From contig QHBL01000068.1 of NCBI GenBank assembly GCA_003244125.1, positions 522 to 11,937 on the forward strand: a stretch of 11,416 bases of DNA, written 5' to 3'. Both the position numbers and the translations under genes were made by a program. A model generated the notes under the pieces. That model was not told the origin of the DNA. It saw nothing but the letters and a program-made list of their open reading frames with translations, and did not search any database. Each line of letters starts with the position of its first letter. Position 1 is the first letter of the stretch. The stretch comes from Chthoniobacterales bacterium. GTDB taxonomy: Bacteria; Verrucomicrobiota; Verrucomicrobiae; Chthoniobacterales; UBA10450. Shown piece after piece: positions 1 to 6,910 of this stretch.

Positions 1-48
1 GTCATTGTTTCGGGCTTCGGGTTTCGTCATTCGTCATCTCATTCTGGT

Positions 49-750
49 TTAGACACTCAGATACGGTAACGGATCGACGTGCACTCCGGGCGACATCGTC
101 GCGCTCAATGTCATCGCTTCGAGGTAACGTCCTTTGGCCGTCGCGGGTCGTGCCCGCACCACAGCTTCGATCACGGCACTCCCATTCTCCACCAGCTGAT
201 TCTCAGCGAACGAAAACTTGCCTACCGGCACCGCCACGTTGCCGTTTTTGTCCAGCTTGAACTCGACCCGGCCGGCCTTCACTTCCTGCACCGCTTTGGC
301 GGTGTCATCGGTTACTGTGCCAGTCTTCGGATTCGGCATGAGCCCGCGCGGGCCAAGCACTTTGCCGAGCTTGCGCACTTCAGCCATCGCCGCCGGAGTC
401 GCCACGGCCACGTCAAAATCTTGAAAACCCTCCTGCACTTTCTGGATCAAATCCTTGAACCCAACGTATTCGGCGCCCGCGTTTTTCGCAGCCGTTGCCG
501 GCGCGCCTTCGGCGAAAACCACCACGCGCACTTCCTTGCCGCTCCCGTGCGGCAGCGGACACGTGCCGCGGACCATTTGGTCGGATTGCTTGGGATCAAC
601 GCCGAGCCGGAAAGACACCGTCACCGTCTGATCGAATTTCGTCGGCTGAAATTTCTTCAACGTCGCGACCGCATCATTCAAGCTGTAGGCCTTCTTCCGG
701 TCCACCTGCTCGGCGGATGCGCGGTAACGTTTGCTGCGAGTTTGTTGCAT
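49..750 (-). CDS. rplA: 50S ribosomal protein L1
   Basis: Ribosomal protein L1 binds 23S rRNA at the L1 stalk, helps release the E-site tRNA, and in many bacteria represses translation of its own mRNA. The 233-residue product has the family hallmark [19 protein letters not shown] in its middle, the early RSKRYR and [10 protein letters not shown] segments, and the VRGT-LPHGSGK stretch. Length fits the usual 225-235. The start at 750 is preferred over the ATG-equivalent 30 bases further up because AGGA lies 9 bases before it and the RSKRYR start aligns with the family. No rplK lies immediately upstream, where bacteria usually have it; the next gene is divergent and unrelated. Identity is secure; the start is likely. 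Confidence 0.96.
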   Translation of the reverse strand: MQQTRSKRYRASAEQVDRKKAYSLNDAVATLKKFQPTKFDQTVTVSFRLGVDPKQSDQMVRGTCPLPHGSGKEVRVVVFAEGAPATAAKNAGAEYVGFKDLIQKVQEGFQDFDVAVATPAAMAEVRKLGKVLGPRGLMPNPKTGTVTDDTAKAVQEVKAGRVEFKLDKNGNVAVPVGKFSFAENQLVENGSAVIEAVVRARPATAKGRYLEAMTLSATMSPGVHVDPLPYLSV

Positions 751-828
751 GATCTGCAGTCCTGACGCGCGAGTTTGCACTAACGCTCCTGCTTAATCCC
801 ACATTCAACCTGTGAGCGCGGGACGGCG

Positions 829-856
829 CCTATACTTCACCTGACCCGGGTGTCAA
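829..856 (-). promoter_or_regulatory. Sigma70-like promoter of rplA
   Basis: Read on the minus strand there is a perfect TTGACA (851-856), a 16-base spacer and TATAGG (829-834), which matches four of six bases of the -10 consensus. Transcription would begin near 822 and give a leader of about 70 bases before the rplA start. The leader contains TGTGGGAT, which recalls the GGUGGGAG of the L1-binding region of 23S rRNA, but no supporting fold was worked out. The promoter call is well placed, but only two short boxes support it. Confidence 0.6.
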
Positions 857-902
857 GTCAGCGGCATCAGATTGATGCTTTTTGTACGTGCAATTTGCTG
901 TC

Positions 903-908
903 TAAAAT
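903..908 (+). promoter_or_regulatory. Possible -10 box for the exported protein gene
   Basis: TAAAAT at 903-908 is a good -10 match, with a weak TTGTAC at 882-887 only 15 bases upstream. It lies 16 bases before the ATG at 925, so a transcript from it would have a very short leader, consistent with the absence of a clear ribosome-binding site. The call is tentative. Confidence 0.3.
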
Positions 909-924
909 TGTTAGAAATAGCGGC

Positions 925-1644
925 ATGAAACCCCACAAGTTACAAACAACAGTAATTGTCGCTCTCTGCGCCTTCGCCGCCAGCGCTGCCTTCGCTCGTC
1001 CCATCGACTATCGCGAGCTCTCTCTTCTCGTTCGCGCCCACGAAAGTGACTCCGCCATTGCCCAAATCGCATCGGAACGCACGCTCCTCCGCCCGCTTAC
1101 CGCGCAACAGGAAGCGACGTTGCGCTCGCAGGGCGCCTCGGATTCACTCATTCGCTCGCTCCACAACGTCGCGCTTTCGCCCGCCGAAGCTGCGGGCGCT
1201 GAAGCTGCGCCCCCGCCTCCAGCACACGTTAGCGACAACGGCGTTAGCTCACGAAGCCCGAACATTCACATCATCGACGTCGGCGTTGAGCAACCGGTCA
1301 ACCTCAGTGTCTGGGGAGGCCCGGACATGGAGTTCGCCTTTCGCGCCCCGGAAATCGTCGAGAGCGACCGCAGCGAAGTGGAAATCATCGACTCGTCCTC
1401 GCGCGTGCATTATGCCACTTATCGCGGGGTGCGCGTGCCTGGCTGGGAGCCGATCGATCCGCAATACACCTCGATTGTCTCCCACAGCTTCTTGCGCCCG
1501 CTTCACATCGATTGGCGCAACCCTATTCAGGTGAACGACGTCCCGTATCTGCTTTATCCGGTTTACTCGACCCGTGGTGCGTCGCTCTATTTCATCGGCC
1601 GGATGAGCGATGATGTCGTGCGCCTGGCCGTGGTCTCGCCATAA
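925..1644 (+). CDS. Exported protein of unknown function
   Basis: I do not recognise a named family. The 239-residue product begins with a classic Sec signal peptide: basic MKPHK, a hydrophobic run to about residue 23, and an AFA cleavage site before RPIDY. Residues 28-82 form an alpha-helical region (ELSLLVRAHESDS, ASDSLIRSLH) resembling the helical hairpins at the start of many uncharacterised exported proteins. An Ala/Pro-rich linker (about 86-102) leads to a C-terminal half with alternating beta-prone segments (NIHIIDVG, EVEIIDSS, YLLYPVY, SLYFIGRM). The ATG at 925 is chosen over an upstream GTG at 850 because it places the signal peptide at the N-terminus; the site has no strong Shine-Dalgarno. 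It is transcribed away from rplA and probably alone. Location is likely periplasmic or surface-exposed. Confidence 0.75.
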   Translation: MKPHKLQTTVIVALCAFAASAAFARPIDYRELSLLVRAHESDSAIAQIASERTLLRPLTAQQEATLRSQGASDSLIRSLHNVALSPAEAAGAEAAPPPPAHVSDNGVSSRSPNIHIIDVGVEQPVNLSVWGGPDMEFAFRAPEIVESDRSEVEIIDSSSRVHYATYRGVRVPGWEPIDPQYTSIVSHSFLRPLHIDWRNPIQVNDVPYLLYPVYSTRGASLYFIGRMSDDVVRLAVVSP

Positions 1645-1667
1645 CGCGATCGCACTCCTAAAAACCC

Positions 1668-1760
1668 TGTCATCCCGAGCCGCGCAGACGGCGAGGGACC
1701 TCACGACTGTCCGAAAGTGCACGACCCAATGCGAGGTCGCTCGCTCCGCTCGGGATGACA
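1668..1760. repeat. 93-bp palindromic repeat with 13-bp inverted ends
   Basis: The ends TGTCATCCCGAGC (1668-1680) and GCTCGGGATGACA (1748-1760) are perfect inverted copies. Pairing continues inward with interruptions: GCGAGGGACCTC on the left against GAGGTCGCTCGC on the right. The whole element can therefore fold as one long imperfect hairpin. It carries no gene and no flanking target duplication is visible. It lies between two co-directional genes and looks like a MITE- or REP-type interspersed element. No T-run follows it, so a terminator role is not supported. Confidence 0.7.
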
Positions 1761-1921
1761 CGCGTTCATCTACTCAATAACCCGGACGATTGGTCTCCGC
1801 GCGCAATCGCCGCTGGCCTTTGCGGCACTTCGCGATTCTCGCCGTGATCCGGCGGCACGAAGGTAATCGCCCAAGCCTCGCCTGAGTTGACGGCTGGCTC
1901 CGTGCCGGCGCACTTTAGGCA

Positions 1922-2863
1922 ATGGCCAAAGCAGTCTCCGTTCGCGCCGGTCAGACCGAGTTCCGCAAACTCAATACCACGCGCTGGGAATGGCGCGACG
2001 CTTATCAATGGCTCCTCAGTCTGCGTTGGCCGAGCTTCGCCGCTTTTGTCGCCGCCATCTACGTCACCCTCAATCTCCTCTTCGCCACGCTTTACTTTGC
2101 CCGTCCCGCTTCCATCGCAGGCATGAGGCCCGGCTCCTTCGCCGAGGCCTTCTTCTTGAGCGTCCAAACGCTCGCCACCGTCGGTTACGGCCACATGTAT
2201 CCGGAGACACTCTACGGCCACGCCGTCACTACAGTGGAAATCATGAGCGGCGTCTTCCTCCTCGCCGTCATGACGGGACTCATTTTCGTACGCTTCTCCC
2301 GACCCGCTGCGCGCATTGTCTTCAGCAACAGCGTCGCCATCGCTCCGTTCAACGGCCGGCCTACCTTGATGTTGCGCGTCGGGAACCTGCGCCAGCAAAG
2401 CCTCGTCGAAGTCGAATTCCGGCTCATGTTCACCCGCGACGAGCCTATTCTGGAAGGCGATAACTTTCGCCACTTCTACAATCTTAAGCTCGCCTTCGAT
2501 CGCCTTATCGCCTGGCCCGCGGCGCTGACCTTGCGCCACACCATCGATGAGACCAGCCCCCTGTACGGCGCCACGATTGAATCACTTCAAGCCGAGCGCG
2601 CCATTCTCATCGCGTCCGTCGTCGGGATTGATCCTGTCATCCCCGCCTCGGTGCAAAAGCAGCAGGATTACTCCGCGCGCGATTTCCGATTTGAGCATCG
2701 GTTTGTCGAAATTTATACCGAAGAAGGAGACGGGAAGCTGACCGTCGATTACGGGCGGCTGCACGAGACAGAGCCGGTACAAGACAACAGCCAAAGTGAA
2801 GAACTGCCGCTGCCAACCGATGGCAGCTACAACGCTCAGAAGGTTCGGAGCGACGGCCGCTGA
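1922..2863 (+). CDS. KirBac-type inward-rectifier potassium channel
   Basis: The product is a two-helix tetrameric K+ channel of the inner membrane with a cytoplasmic regulatory domain. In its 313 residues one sees the amphipathic slide-helix region WEWRDAYQWLL (22-32), TM1 (about 37-60), the pore helix and selectivity filter FFLSVQTLATVGYG (filter TVGYG at 86-90, followed by HMYP as in KirBac), TM2 (about 101-124), and from about 125 the Kir immunoglobulin-like domain, including FSNSVAIAPFNGRPTLMLRVGN. Length equals that of KirBac proteins (about 300). The ATG at 1922 must be the first possible start, because an in-frame TAG lies two codons upstream (1916-1918); there is no clear Shine-Dalgarno. 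The ThuA-domain gene starts 4 bp after its stop, so the two are probably co-transcribed. The acidic tail beyond residue 280 (ETEPVQDNSQSEE) is specific to this copy. Confidence 0.93.
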   Translation: MAKAVSVRAGQTEFRKLNTTRWEWRDAYQWLLSLRWPSFAAFVAAIYVTLNLLFATLYFARPASIAGMRPGSFAEAFFLSVQTLATVGYGHMYPETLYGHAVTTVEIMSGVFLLAVMTGLIFVRFSRPAARIVFSNSVAIAPFNGRPTLMLRVGNLRQQSLVEVEFRLMFTRDEPILEGDNFRHFYNLKLAFDRLIAWPAALTLRHTIDETSPLYGATIESLQAERAILIASVVGIDPVIPASVQKQQDYSARDFRFEHRFVEIYTEEGDGKLTVDYGRLHETEPVQDNSQSEELPLPTDGSYNAQKVRSDGR

Positions 2864-2867
2864 CGTT

Positions 2868-3653
2868 ATGCCGCGCAGAATCCGCGTCACCGTCTGGGGC
2901 GAGAATGTGCACGAGCGCAGGAATAAGGCGGTGGGCCAGATTTATCCGCGCGGGATGCACACCGCCATCGCAAAAGGGATCGCGGAGGAGCGTGAGTTCG
3001 AGGTTCGCACCGCCACACTGCAACAATCGCAGCACGGCCTAACGAGACGCGTCCTCGATGAAACCGACGTGCTCGTTTGGTGGGGACATGCCGCGCACGG
3101 AAAGGTCCGCGATGCCGTCGTTGAGCGTGTGCTCGCCCGCGTCTGGGAGGGAATGGGCTTTATCGCGCTGCATTCGGCCCATTATTCCAAGCCGTTCATG
3201 CGGCTCATGGGCACGAGCTGCTCCATTATCTGGCGCGAGGCAGGCGAGAAGGAACGGCTCTGGGTTTGCAATCCCGCACATCCCATTGCCCGCGGCATCG
3301 AGCGCTATTTCGAGATTCCAAATACCGAGATGTACGGTGAGCCCTTCGGCATTCCGTCGCCGGACGAGATCGTCTTTATTTCATGGTTCGAAGGTGGCGA
3401 AGTCTTCCGCTCCGGTTGTACTTGGAAGCGCGGCAACGGCAAAATCTTCTACTTCCGTCCCGGCCACGAAGTTTATCCCATCTACCACGATAAGAACGTC
3501 CGGCGGATTCTCCGCAACGCCGCCCGTTGGGCCGCGCCTGACGCAGTGAGATGGATCGACAGCTGTCCGCAAATCTCCGCGCGCAAAGCGCCCGAGCCGC
3601 TCGCCATTAAAGGCCCGCGCCTGCACAAAGAAGGCGAAGGCGGACTGCGGTAA
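2868..3653 (+). CDS. ThuA-domain protein (trehalose-utilisation-type, GATase1-like fold)
   Basis: ThuA-domain proteins have a class-I glutamine-amidotransferase-like fold and are linked to disaccharide (trehalose and related keto-sugar) catabolism, but most members have no proven activity. The 261 residues show the family landmarks in order: RVTVWGENVHER (6-17), DVLVWWGHAAH (67-77), FIALHSAHYSKPF (98-110), NPAHPIARGI (135-144), NTEMYGEPF (152-160) and GKIFYFRPGHE (191-201). The strands plus conserved His residues match the family, and no signal peptide is present, so it is cytoplasmic. The start at 2868 is chosen because RIRVTVW opens the fold; an ATG at 2796 would overlap the upstream channel gene by 68 bases. 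GGAG (2847-2850) is somewhat far for a ribosome-binding site, so translational coupling to the channel gene is plausible. The basic tail after residue 230 is not a known domain. Confidence 0.9.
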   Translation: MPRRIRVTVWGENVHERRNKAVGQIYPRGMHTAIAKGIAEEREFEVRTATLQQSQHGLTRRVLDETDVLVWWGHAAHGKVRDAVVERVLARVWEGMGFIALHSAHYSKPFMRLMGTSCSIIWREAGEKERLWVCNPAHPIARGIERYFEIPNTEMYGEPFGIPSPDEIVFISWFEGGEVFRSGCTWKRGNGKIFYFRPGHEVYPIYHDKNVRRILRNAARWAAPDAVRWIDSCPQISARKAPEPLAIKGPRLHKEGEGGLR

Positions 3654-3660
3654 GGAGCAT

Positions 3661-4383
3661 TCAGTCGCTCCGAGTTTGGCGCTGTAGCCGCCGGCCGTTC
3701 AACCACACGTAAAGCAGCCCCGCGATGGCGATGAGCATCTCGATCACTTCAGAAAGTTGTGCCACGATGTAGGCGTTCATCAATCGCGCCGCGTAAGGCG
3801 TTGTATAGATGTCGAGCGCGCTTTTCAGCGCGATAAGCCATAACCAAATCTGCAATACCCGGGGCGGCGCCAGGTCACGAAAACGCGCACTCTTCCACGC
3901 CAGCAAGCCGATGAGGCCGCCAGCGCCGAAAGCCAGACGCAGAAAATGGTTTCGGTCGTTGAGCCCATCTAGGTTATGGATCGTCACTTCCCCCTGCTCG
4001 TTCCAACGGTCGAACACTTCCGGCGTGCGATAGTGATACAAGTTTTGGCCCCAGGACGTTTCCTCGCCGCCGATGAAAATGAGTCCCAGCGCGAATAGCA
4101 GATAGAAGAGCCAGACCAGCTTCTCCTTGCCCAGCCGCCGCGCCCGCATGGCCACGATGATTCCCAAAACTCCTCCCGCAAACGCCGGCAGGAAGGTCAA
4201 TATGTCCACCACATTATTATCTTCGACCAAGGCAAAGGCGTAGTCCTGGGTCGACTCGAGGAACATCGCGACCGCGAACAAGCTAAAGGCGATGATCGGA
4301 AACAGGATGATGGCTCGCTTCCATGCCACCGGCAGTCCGTAGTTAGCTACGAACTCCTGCTCGCTTTTTTCTGTTCCGCTCAA
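3661..4383 (-). CDS. Polytopic membrane protein with GGEETSWGQ motif
   Basis: This is an integral membrane protein of unknown function. With the TTG start at 4383 it has 240 residues and about six hydrophobic segments (roughly 25-42, 60-79, 88-105, 148-163, 175-190 and 208-228). Between the third and fourth lie GGEETSWGQ (105-113) and VTIHNLDG (133-140), motifs I recognise from a widespread uncharacterised family of bacterial membrane proteins. The acidic and polar residues beside membrane segments could bind a metal or substrate, which is speculation. There is no early ATG. TTG at 4383 is favoured by GGAG five bases upstream; a TTG at 4410 would also be in frame but lacks a site. The gene begins 13-40 bp after the btuB stop on the same strand, so it probably shares the riboswitch-controlled transcript. 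It converges on the ThuA gene, 7 bp away. Confidence 0.8.
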   Translation of the reverse strand: MSGTEKSEQEFVANYGLPVAWKRAIILFPIIAFSLFAVAMFLESTQDYAFALVEDNNVVDILTFLPAFAGGVLGIIVAMRARRLGKEKLVWLFYLLFALGLIFIGGEETSWGQNLYHYRTPEVFDRWNEQGEVTIHNLDGLNDRNHFLRLAFGAGGLIGLLAWKSARFRDLAPPRVLQIWLWLIALKSALDIYTTPYAARLMNAYIVAQLSEVIEMLIAIAGLLYVWLNGRRLQRQTRSD

Positions 4384-4423
4384 GACCGCTCCATCTTCTG
4401 CATTTATCAAGCCGCGCGGTCAC

Positions 4424-6508
4424 TTAGAATGACACGCGCGCCCCGCCGTAGATCGCGCGGCCAAGCGCGGGAAAACCGAAGACCTCTGCGTAGTCCTCGT
4501 TAGTTAGATTATCGACTCGCCCGAAGATGGAAAGGTGACGATTAACTTCGTACTCCGCGGCGAAGTTAATCACGCTGTAGTCTTCAATGTCGAAGTTTGC
4601 CTGACCGAAGTTCAACTCCTCGCGCGCATTGACGAACTTCGCTGAAACCGTGGTACGCAAGCGGTTCCACCACAGATACGATGCTGAGGCGTAGCATTCG
4701 TTGCGCGGCCGCCGGGGCAAACGCGCGCCGGGTAACTGCGAAATATCCGCTCCGCCAACGTTCTCCGCGTCGAGATAGGTATAGGTGGCGACGAACTCCA
4801 GTTTCTCCAGAGGTCGCGCGCGCAACTCACACTCGACTCCTTGTGTGCGCGCGGCGCCGAGATTCAAGGTGGCGAACTGGCCATTGAGGCCGATCACGTT
4901 CGAGAGATCATTGTGAAACCAGGTCGCGCCGAGGACGACGCGCTTGTCCCAAAATCGCTGCTCGATTCCCGCGTCCCAACCGAGATCGCGCTCCGGTTGC
5001 AGGCCGAAGTTGCCGCCGAAAATTTTGTCCTGGCTGCTCGGCGGGGAAAAGCCTGTGGCGATGCTCGCGTGCAGCGTGCTGTCCGTTCGCTCGATCACGT
5101 AGCTGACGGCTTCCCGCCAGGTGCCGATACCGCCGAACTGATTGAAGTGATCGACGCGCGCGCCGCTAAGAAAAGTGAGATTCGGCAGCGGTTTGATCGT
5201 GAGCTGCGCAAACCCGCCGATCTGCTCGGTGTGATCACTGACGAACGTCGGCTGCGGTCCGAACGCTTGTGAAACGAAGGGCCGTTCCTGGCCGGCGTTA
5301 ACGCGGCTGTAGAAAAAACCGCTGGTGACGGTGAGCCACGAAGTTGCGCGCAGATCATTCTGGTAATCGACCTGTGCGCGCTCAAACAACGCTCGGGTCG
5401 CGCCGACGAAGCCATCCTGGTTCGGATCGTTAAGCTGGCGCTCGTGATCGTAATCGAGAACGAGTCTGTGCTTCCACCATTCCACCGGCTGCCAATCCAG
5501 GTGCGGCCCGATGAGCCAGCGTTCAGTAAGGAAATTATCCAGTGGTTTGGGATTGAAGATCGTGTTGGGATTGCCCGTGTCGGAAAGGGAATACGTGAAC
5601 AGGCTGCCGAGGCGCAGCGTTTCGTCCGGCGACCAGCCGAAGTCCGCGACCGCGCTGGTATTGCGATACTGGTTGTTCGGACGCGCGTTATCAGTGTCGA
5701 GCCGGCTCGCACCGATGGAGTAATCGAACTGATTGACTTTGCCATCGCTGACGACGCTCTCGCGGAAAGTGTCGTAGGAACCACCTTCAGCGCTGAAGCT
5801 GAATCGCGGTGCACCTTCACCGATCCTGGTGAAAAGCTGAATCGCCCCGGCCAGTGCGCGCGGACCATAGAGCGTGCTTTGCGGTCCGCGCACGACTTCG
5901 ATGCGGTCGATGTCATCGATCGTGAGATCGGCGAAATTGAATGCGCCCTGCAAACCTTGGTTGATGGGAATTCCATCCAGCAGCACCTGGGTGTGCTCGC
6001 TGCGCAGACCACGGGTGAAGACCGAAGTGAGCTGGCCAGGCGCACCGCTTTGCACGACAGATAATCCCGGCACTTCGCGCAAGGCATCAGCGACGCGCTC
6101 GATTTGCTTTTGCTCGAACTCCGACGAGTCAACGACGCTCACGCTCGCGGGAGAATCTTGCAGCGGAGTCTCGACGCGCGTGGCCGTGACCACGATAGGT
6201 TCAGTCGCGGAGGCAGAGGGCGTCGGTTCCTCCCCGTTACAAATGGGCGCACCGCAAGCGAGCAGCGCGCCGAGCAGACACGAGATGGCGCGCGGCGACT
6301 CCGGGTAGCGCACGCGTCCCGCGTGCTGGCGATCGCGTCTCGCAATCGCGGACTTTCCCTGAGGGTCGTATATAGCGAAAGATTGTTTTGGCGGGACGCC
6401 AAAACCAGCACGCGAGACGCGTGCGCTACCCGGCCTCCACAGTCCACGCCACTGTGCCAGACTCGATCCGCTACGCGCGGCCACAACTAATGCGAAATGT
6501 TTTTCCAC
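4424..6508 (-). CDS. btuB: BtuB-like TonB-dependent outer-membrane receptor (cobalamin uptake)
   Basis: The product is an outer-membrane beta-barrel receptor that imports its ligand with TonB energy. The B12 assignment rests on the cobalamin riboswitch upstream and on the BtuB-like size and plug. From the GTG at 6508 it has 694 residues: an odd N-terminus (1-73), a hydrophobic signal-like segment AISCLLGALLACGAPIC (74-90), a TonB box EPIVVTAT (103-110), a plug with DALREVPGLSV, FTRGLRSEHTQVLLDGIPIN and IDRIEVVRGPQSTLYG, then the barrel ending in aromatic VSF. GTG at 6508 is chosen because AGGAGGAG lies just upstream. An in-frame GTG at 6313 would give 629 residues, closer to BtuB length and with a normal signal peptide, but with a poor ribosome-binding site. 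Residues 26-69 are encoded by an inserted palindromic repeat. Family is certain, ligand likely, start uncertain. Confidence 0.9.
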   Translation of the reverse strand: MEKHFALVVAARSGSSLAQWRGLWRPGSARVSRAGFGVPPKQSFAIYDPQGKSAIARRDRQHAGRVRYPESPRAISCLLGALLACGAPICNGEEPTPSASATEPIVVTATRVETPLQDSPASVSVVDSSEFEQKQIERVADALREVPGLSVVQSGAPGQLTSVFTRGLRSEHTQVLLDGIPINQGLQGAFNFADLTIDDIDRIEVVRGPQSTLYGPRALAGAIQLFTRIGEGAPRFSFSAEGGSYDTFRESVVSDGKVNQFDYSIGASRLDTDNARPNNQYRNTSAVADFGWSPDETLRLGSLFTYSLSDTGNPNTIFNPKPLDNFLTERWLIGPHLDWQPVEWWKHRLVLDYDHERQLNDPNQDGFVGATRALFERAQVDYQNDLRATSWLTVTSGFFYSRVNAGQERPFVSQAFGPQPTFVSDHTEQIGGFAQLTIKPLPNLTFLSGARVDHFNQFGGIGTWREAVSYVIERTDSTLHASIATGFSPPSSQDKIFGGNFGLQPERDLGWDAGIEQRFWDKRVVLGATWFHNDLSNVIGLNGQFATLNLGAARTQGVECELRARPLEKLEFVATYTYLDAENVGGADISQLPGARLPRRPRNECYASASYLWWNRLRTTVSAKFVNAREELNFGQANFDIEDYSVINFAAEYEVNRHLSIFGRVDNLTNEDYAEVFGFPALGRAIYGGARVSF
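6301..6433. repeat. 133-bp palindromic element inside the btuB reading frame
   Basis: The 29-base ends 6301-6329 and 6405-6433 are inverted copies with one mismatch (28/29), starting CCGGGTAGCGCACGCG. Inside are four compact hairpins: GCACGCG arms at 6310-6326, GATCGCG against CGCAATC at 6331-6347, TTTTGGCG against CGCCAAAA at 6386-6404 (perfect 8 bp) and GCACGCG arms at 6408-6424. Read on one strand or the other, every loop is GGA or AGA. Two of the three minus-strand frames are free of stops, including the btuB frame, so translation can pass through it and yields about 44 residues rich in Arg, Ala and Gly (SARVSRAGFGV and onward). It resembles in style the palindromic elements that sit inside genes of Rickettsia, without implying homology. 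Confidence 0.85.
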
Positions 6509-6515
6509 TGCAAAT

Positions 6516-6523
6516 CTCCTCCT
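6516..6523 (-). promoter_or_regulatory. Strong ribosome-binding site deciding the btuB start
   Basis: AGGAGGAG on the minus strand lies seven bases before GTG (6506-6508). It is the only near-consensus Shine-Dalgarno noticed in the window and favours the long form of the receptor. CTCCTC at 6564-6569 in the same leader is perfectly complementary to GAGGAG at 6516-6521. Confidence 0.7.
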
Positions 6524-6664
6524 GTTTCGAGAGGCAGACTTGCGGCATGACGCGCTCGTTGATGAGGAGCGCCTCGGCGAGATTGCTCGCCTTCCGTTTC
6601 GCCCAGCTCTCATTCTTCTTTTTGCGAAGAAGTTTTTTCGCGCGCGCACTCACGCGCACGAATG
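6524..6664 (-). promoter_or_regulatory. Riboswitch expression platform and btuB leader
   Basis: This stretch links the aptamer to the btuB ribosome-binding site. It holds small hairpins GGCGAG-CAAT-CTCGCC and GCGCTC...GAGCGC, and the anti-Shine-Dalgarno CTCCTC (6564-6569). No stem followed by a run of T is seen, so control by blocking translation is more likely than premature termination. This is inference from pairing by eye. The btuB frame stays open back to 6649, but upstream starts there lack ribosome-binding sites. Confidence 0.45.
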
Positions 6665-6910
6665 AGGCAGACCGGTCGAATATTCTGGCTCCTGGCTTGT
6701 GAGGAAGTTGACCCCGAAAGCTTTCGGGGATGAGAATCCGTTAGTTAACTCTCAACCGACCTCGCCTTCTTCTCGCCTTCACCGTTGCCGAAGGGCAATG
6801 ATTGGCTTGTGAGAAGTCGTATCCAGTTACAGCAGCGCAACTGCTCCGGTTTTGCACCGGATTTCTCGCGCCGATCCACATTCCTAAAATCGCAAAGAAC
6901 TGCCCCACCA
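6665..6910 (-). promoter_or_regulatory. Cobalamin riboswitch aptamer
   Basis: On the minus strand the segment follows the B12-element plan. AATCCGGTG-AAAA-CCGGAGC (about 6863-6844) matches the GAATC-GTG-AAA-C-GAGC core. TTGCGCTGCTGTAACTGG (6840-6823) matches the CGC-GCTGTAA box. CTTCTC (6811-6816) pairs with GAGAAG (6769-6774) around AAGCCA and GAAGGC, the usual GCCACTG/GGAAGGC arm. The 3' end GAGCCAGAATA followed by TCTGCC (6666-6671) closes P1 with GGCAG (6900-6904). A perfect 9-bp hairpin CCCCGAAAG/CTTTCGGGG (6712-6729) sits in the variable region. Adenosylcobalamin binding would switch off the downstream btuB unit. Exact ends are approximate; an AT-rich stretch around 6936-6948 may hold the -10 box. 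Confidence 0.85.

Noticed and set aside
1..48. CGTCATTCGTCAT-like short direct repeats after rplA
   Set aside because: Too short and cut by the window edge; a dispersed repeat cannot be supported from this alone.
79..765. Long plus-strand open frame opposite rplA
   Set aside because: It is antisense to a certain ribosomal protein gene, with a His/Arg-rich composition typical of a shadow frame in GC-rich DNA.
1766..2539. 257-codon minus-strand open frame
   Set aside because: It overlaps the 5' part of the KirBac gene, which has clear family motifs; the Glu/Gly/Asp-rich product looks like a shadow.
3679..3692. CTGTAGCCGC inside the membrane protein gene, resembling the end of repeat copy A
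   Set aside because: There is no inverted partner nearby and it codes for a normal C-terminal stretch, so it is probably chance.
5444..6064. 206-codon plus-strand frame opposite btuB
   Set aside because: It is antisense to the conserved plug region of the receptor; no recognisable motif.
5095..6132. 345-codon minus-strand frame within btuB
   Set aside because: It is a Ser/Arg-rich shadow one frame off the receptor; no family motif is present.
6139..6486. 115-codon minus-strand frame covering the repeat in btuB
   Set aside because: It owes its length to the repeat being open in two frames; there is no ribosome-binding site, and it runs out of frame into the receptor.
6712..6729. Perfect CCCCGAAAG/CTTTCGGGG hairpin as a terminator
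   Set aside because: It has no T-run and lies inside the riboswitch aptamer, where a variable stem is expected.
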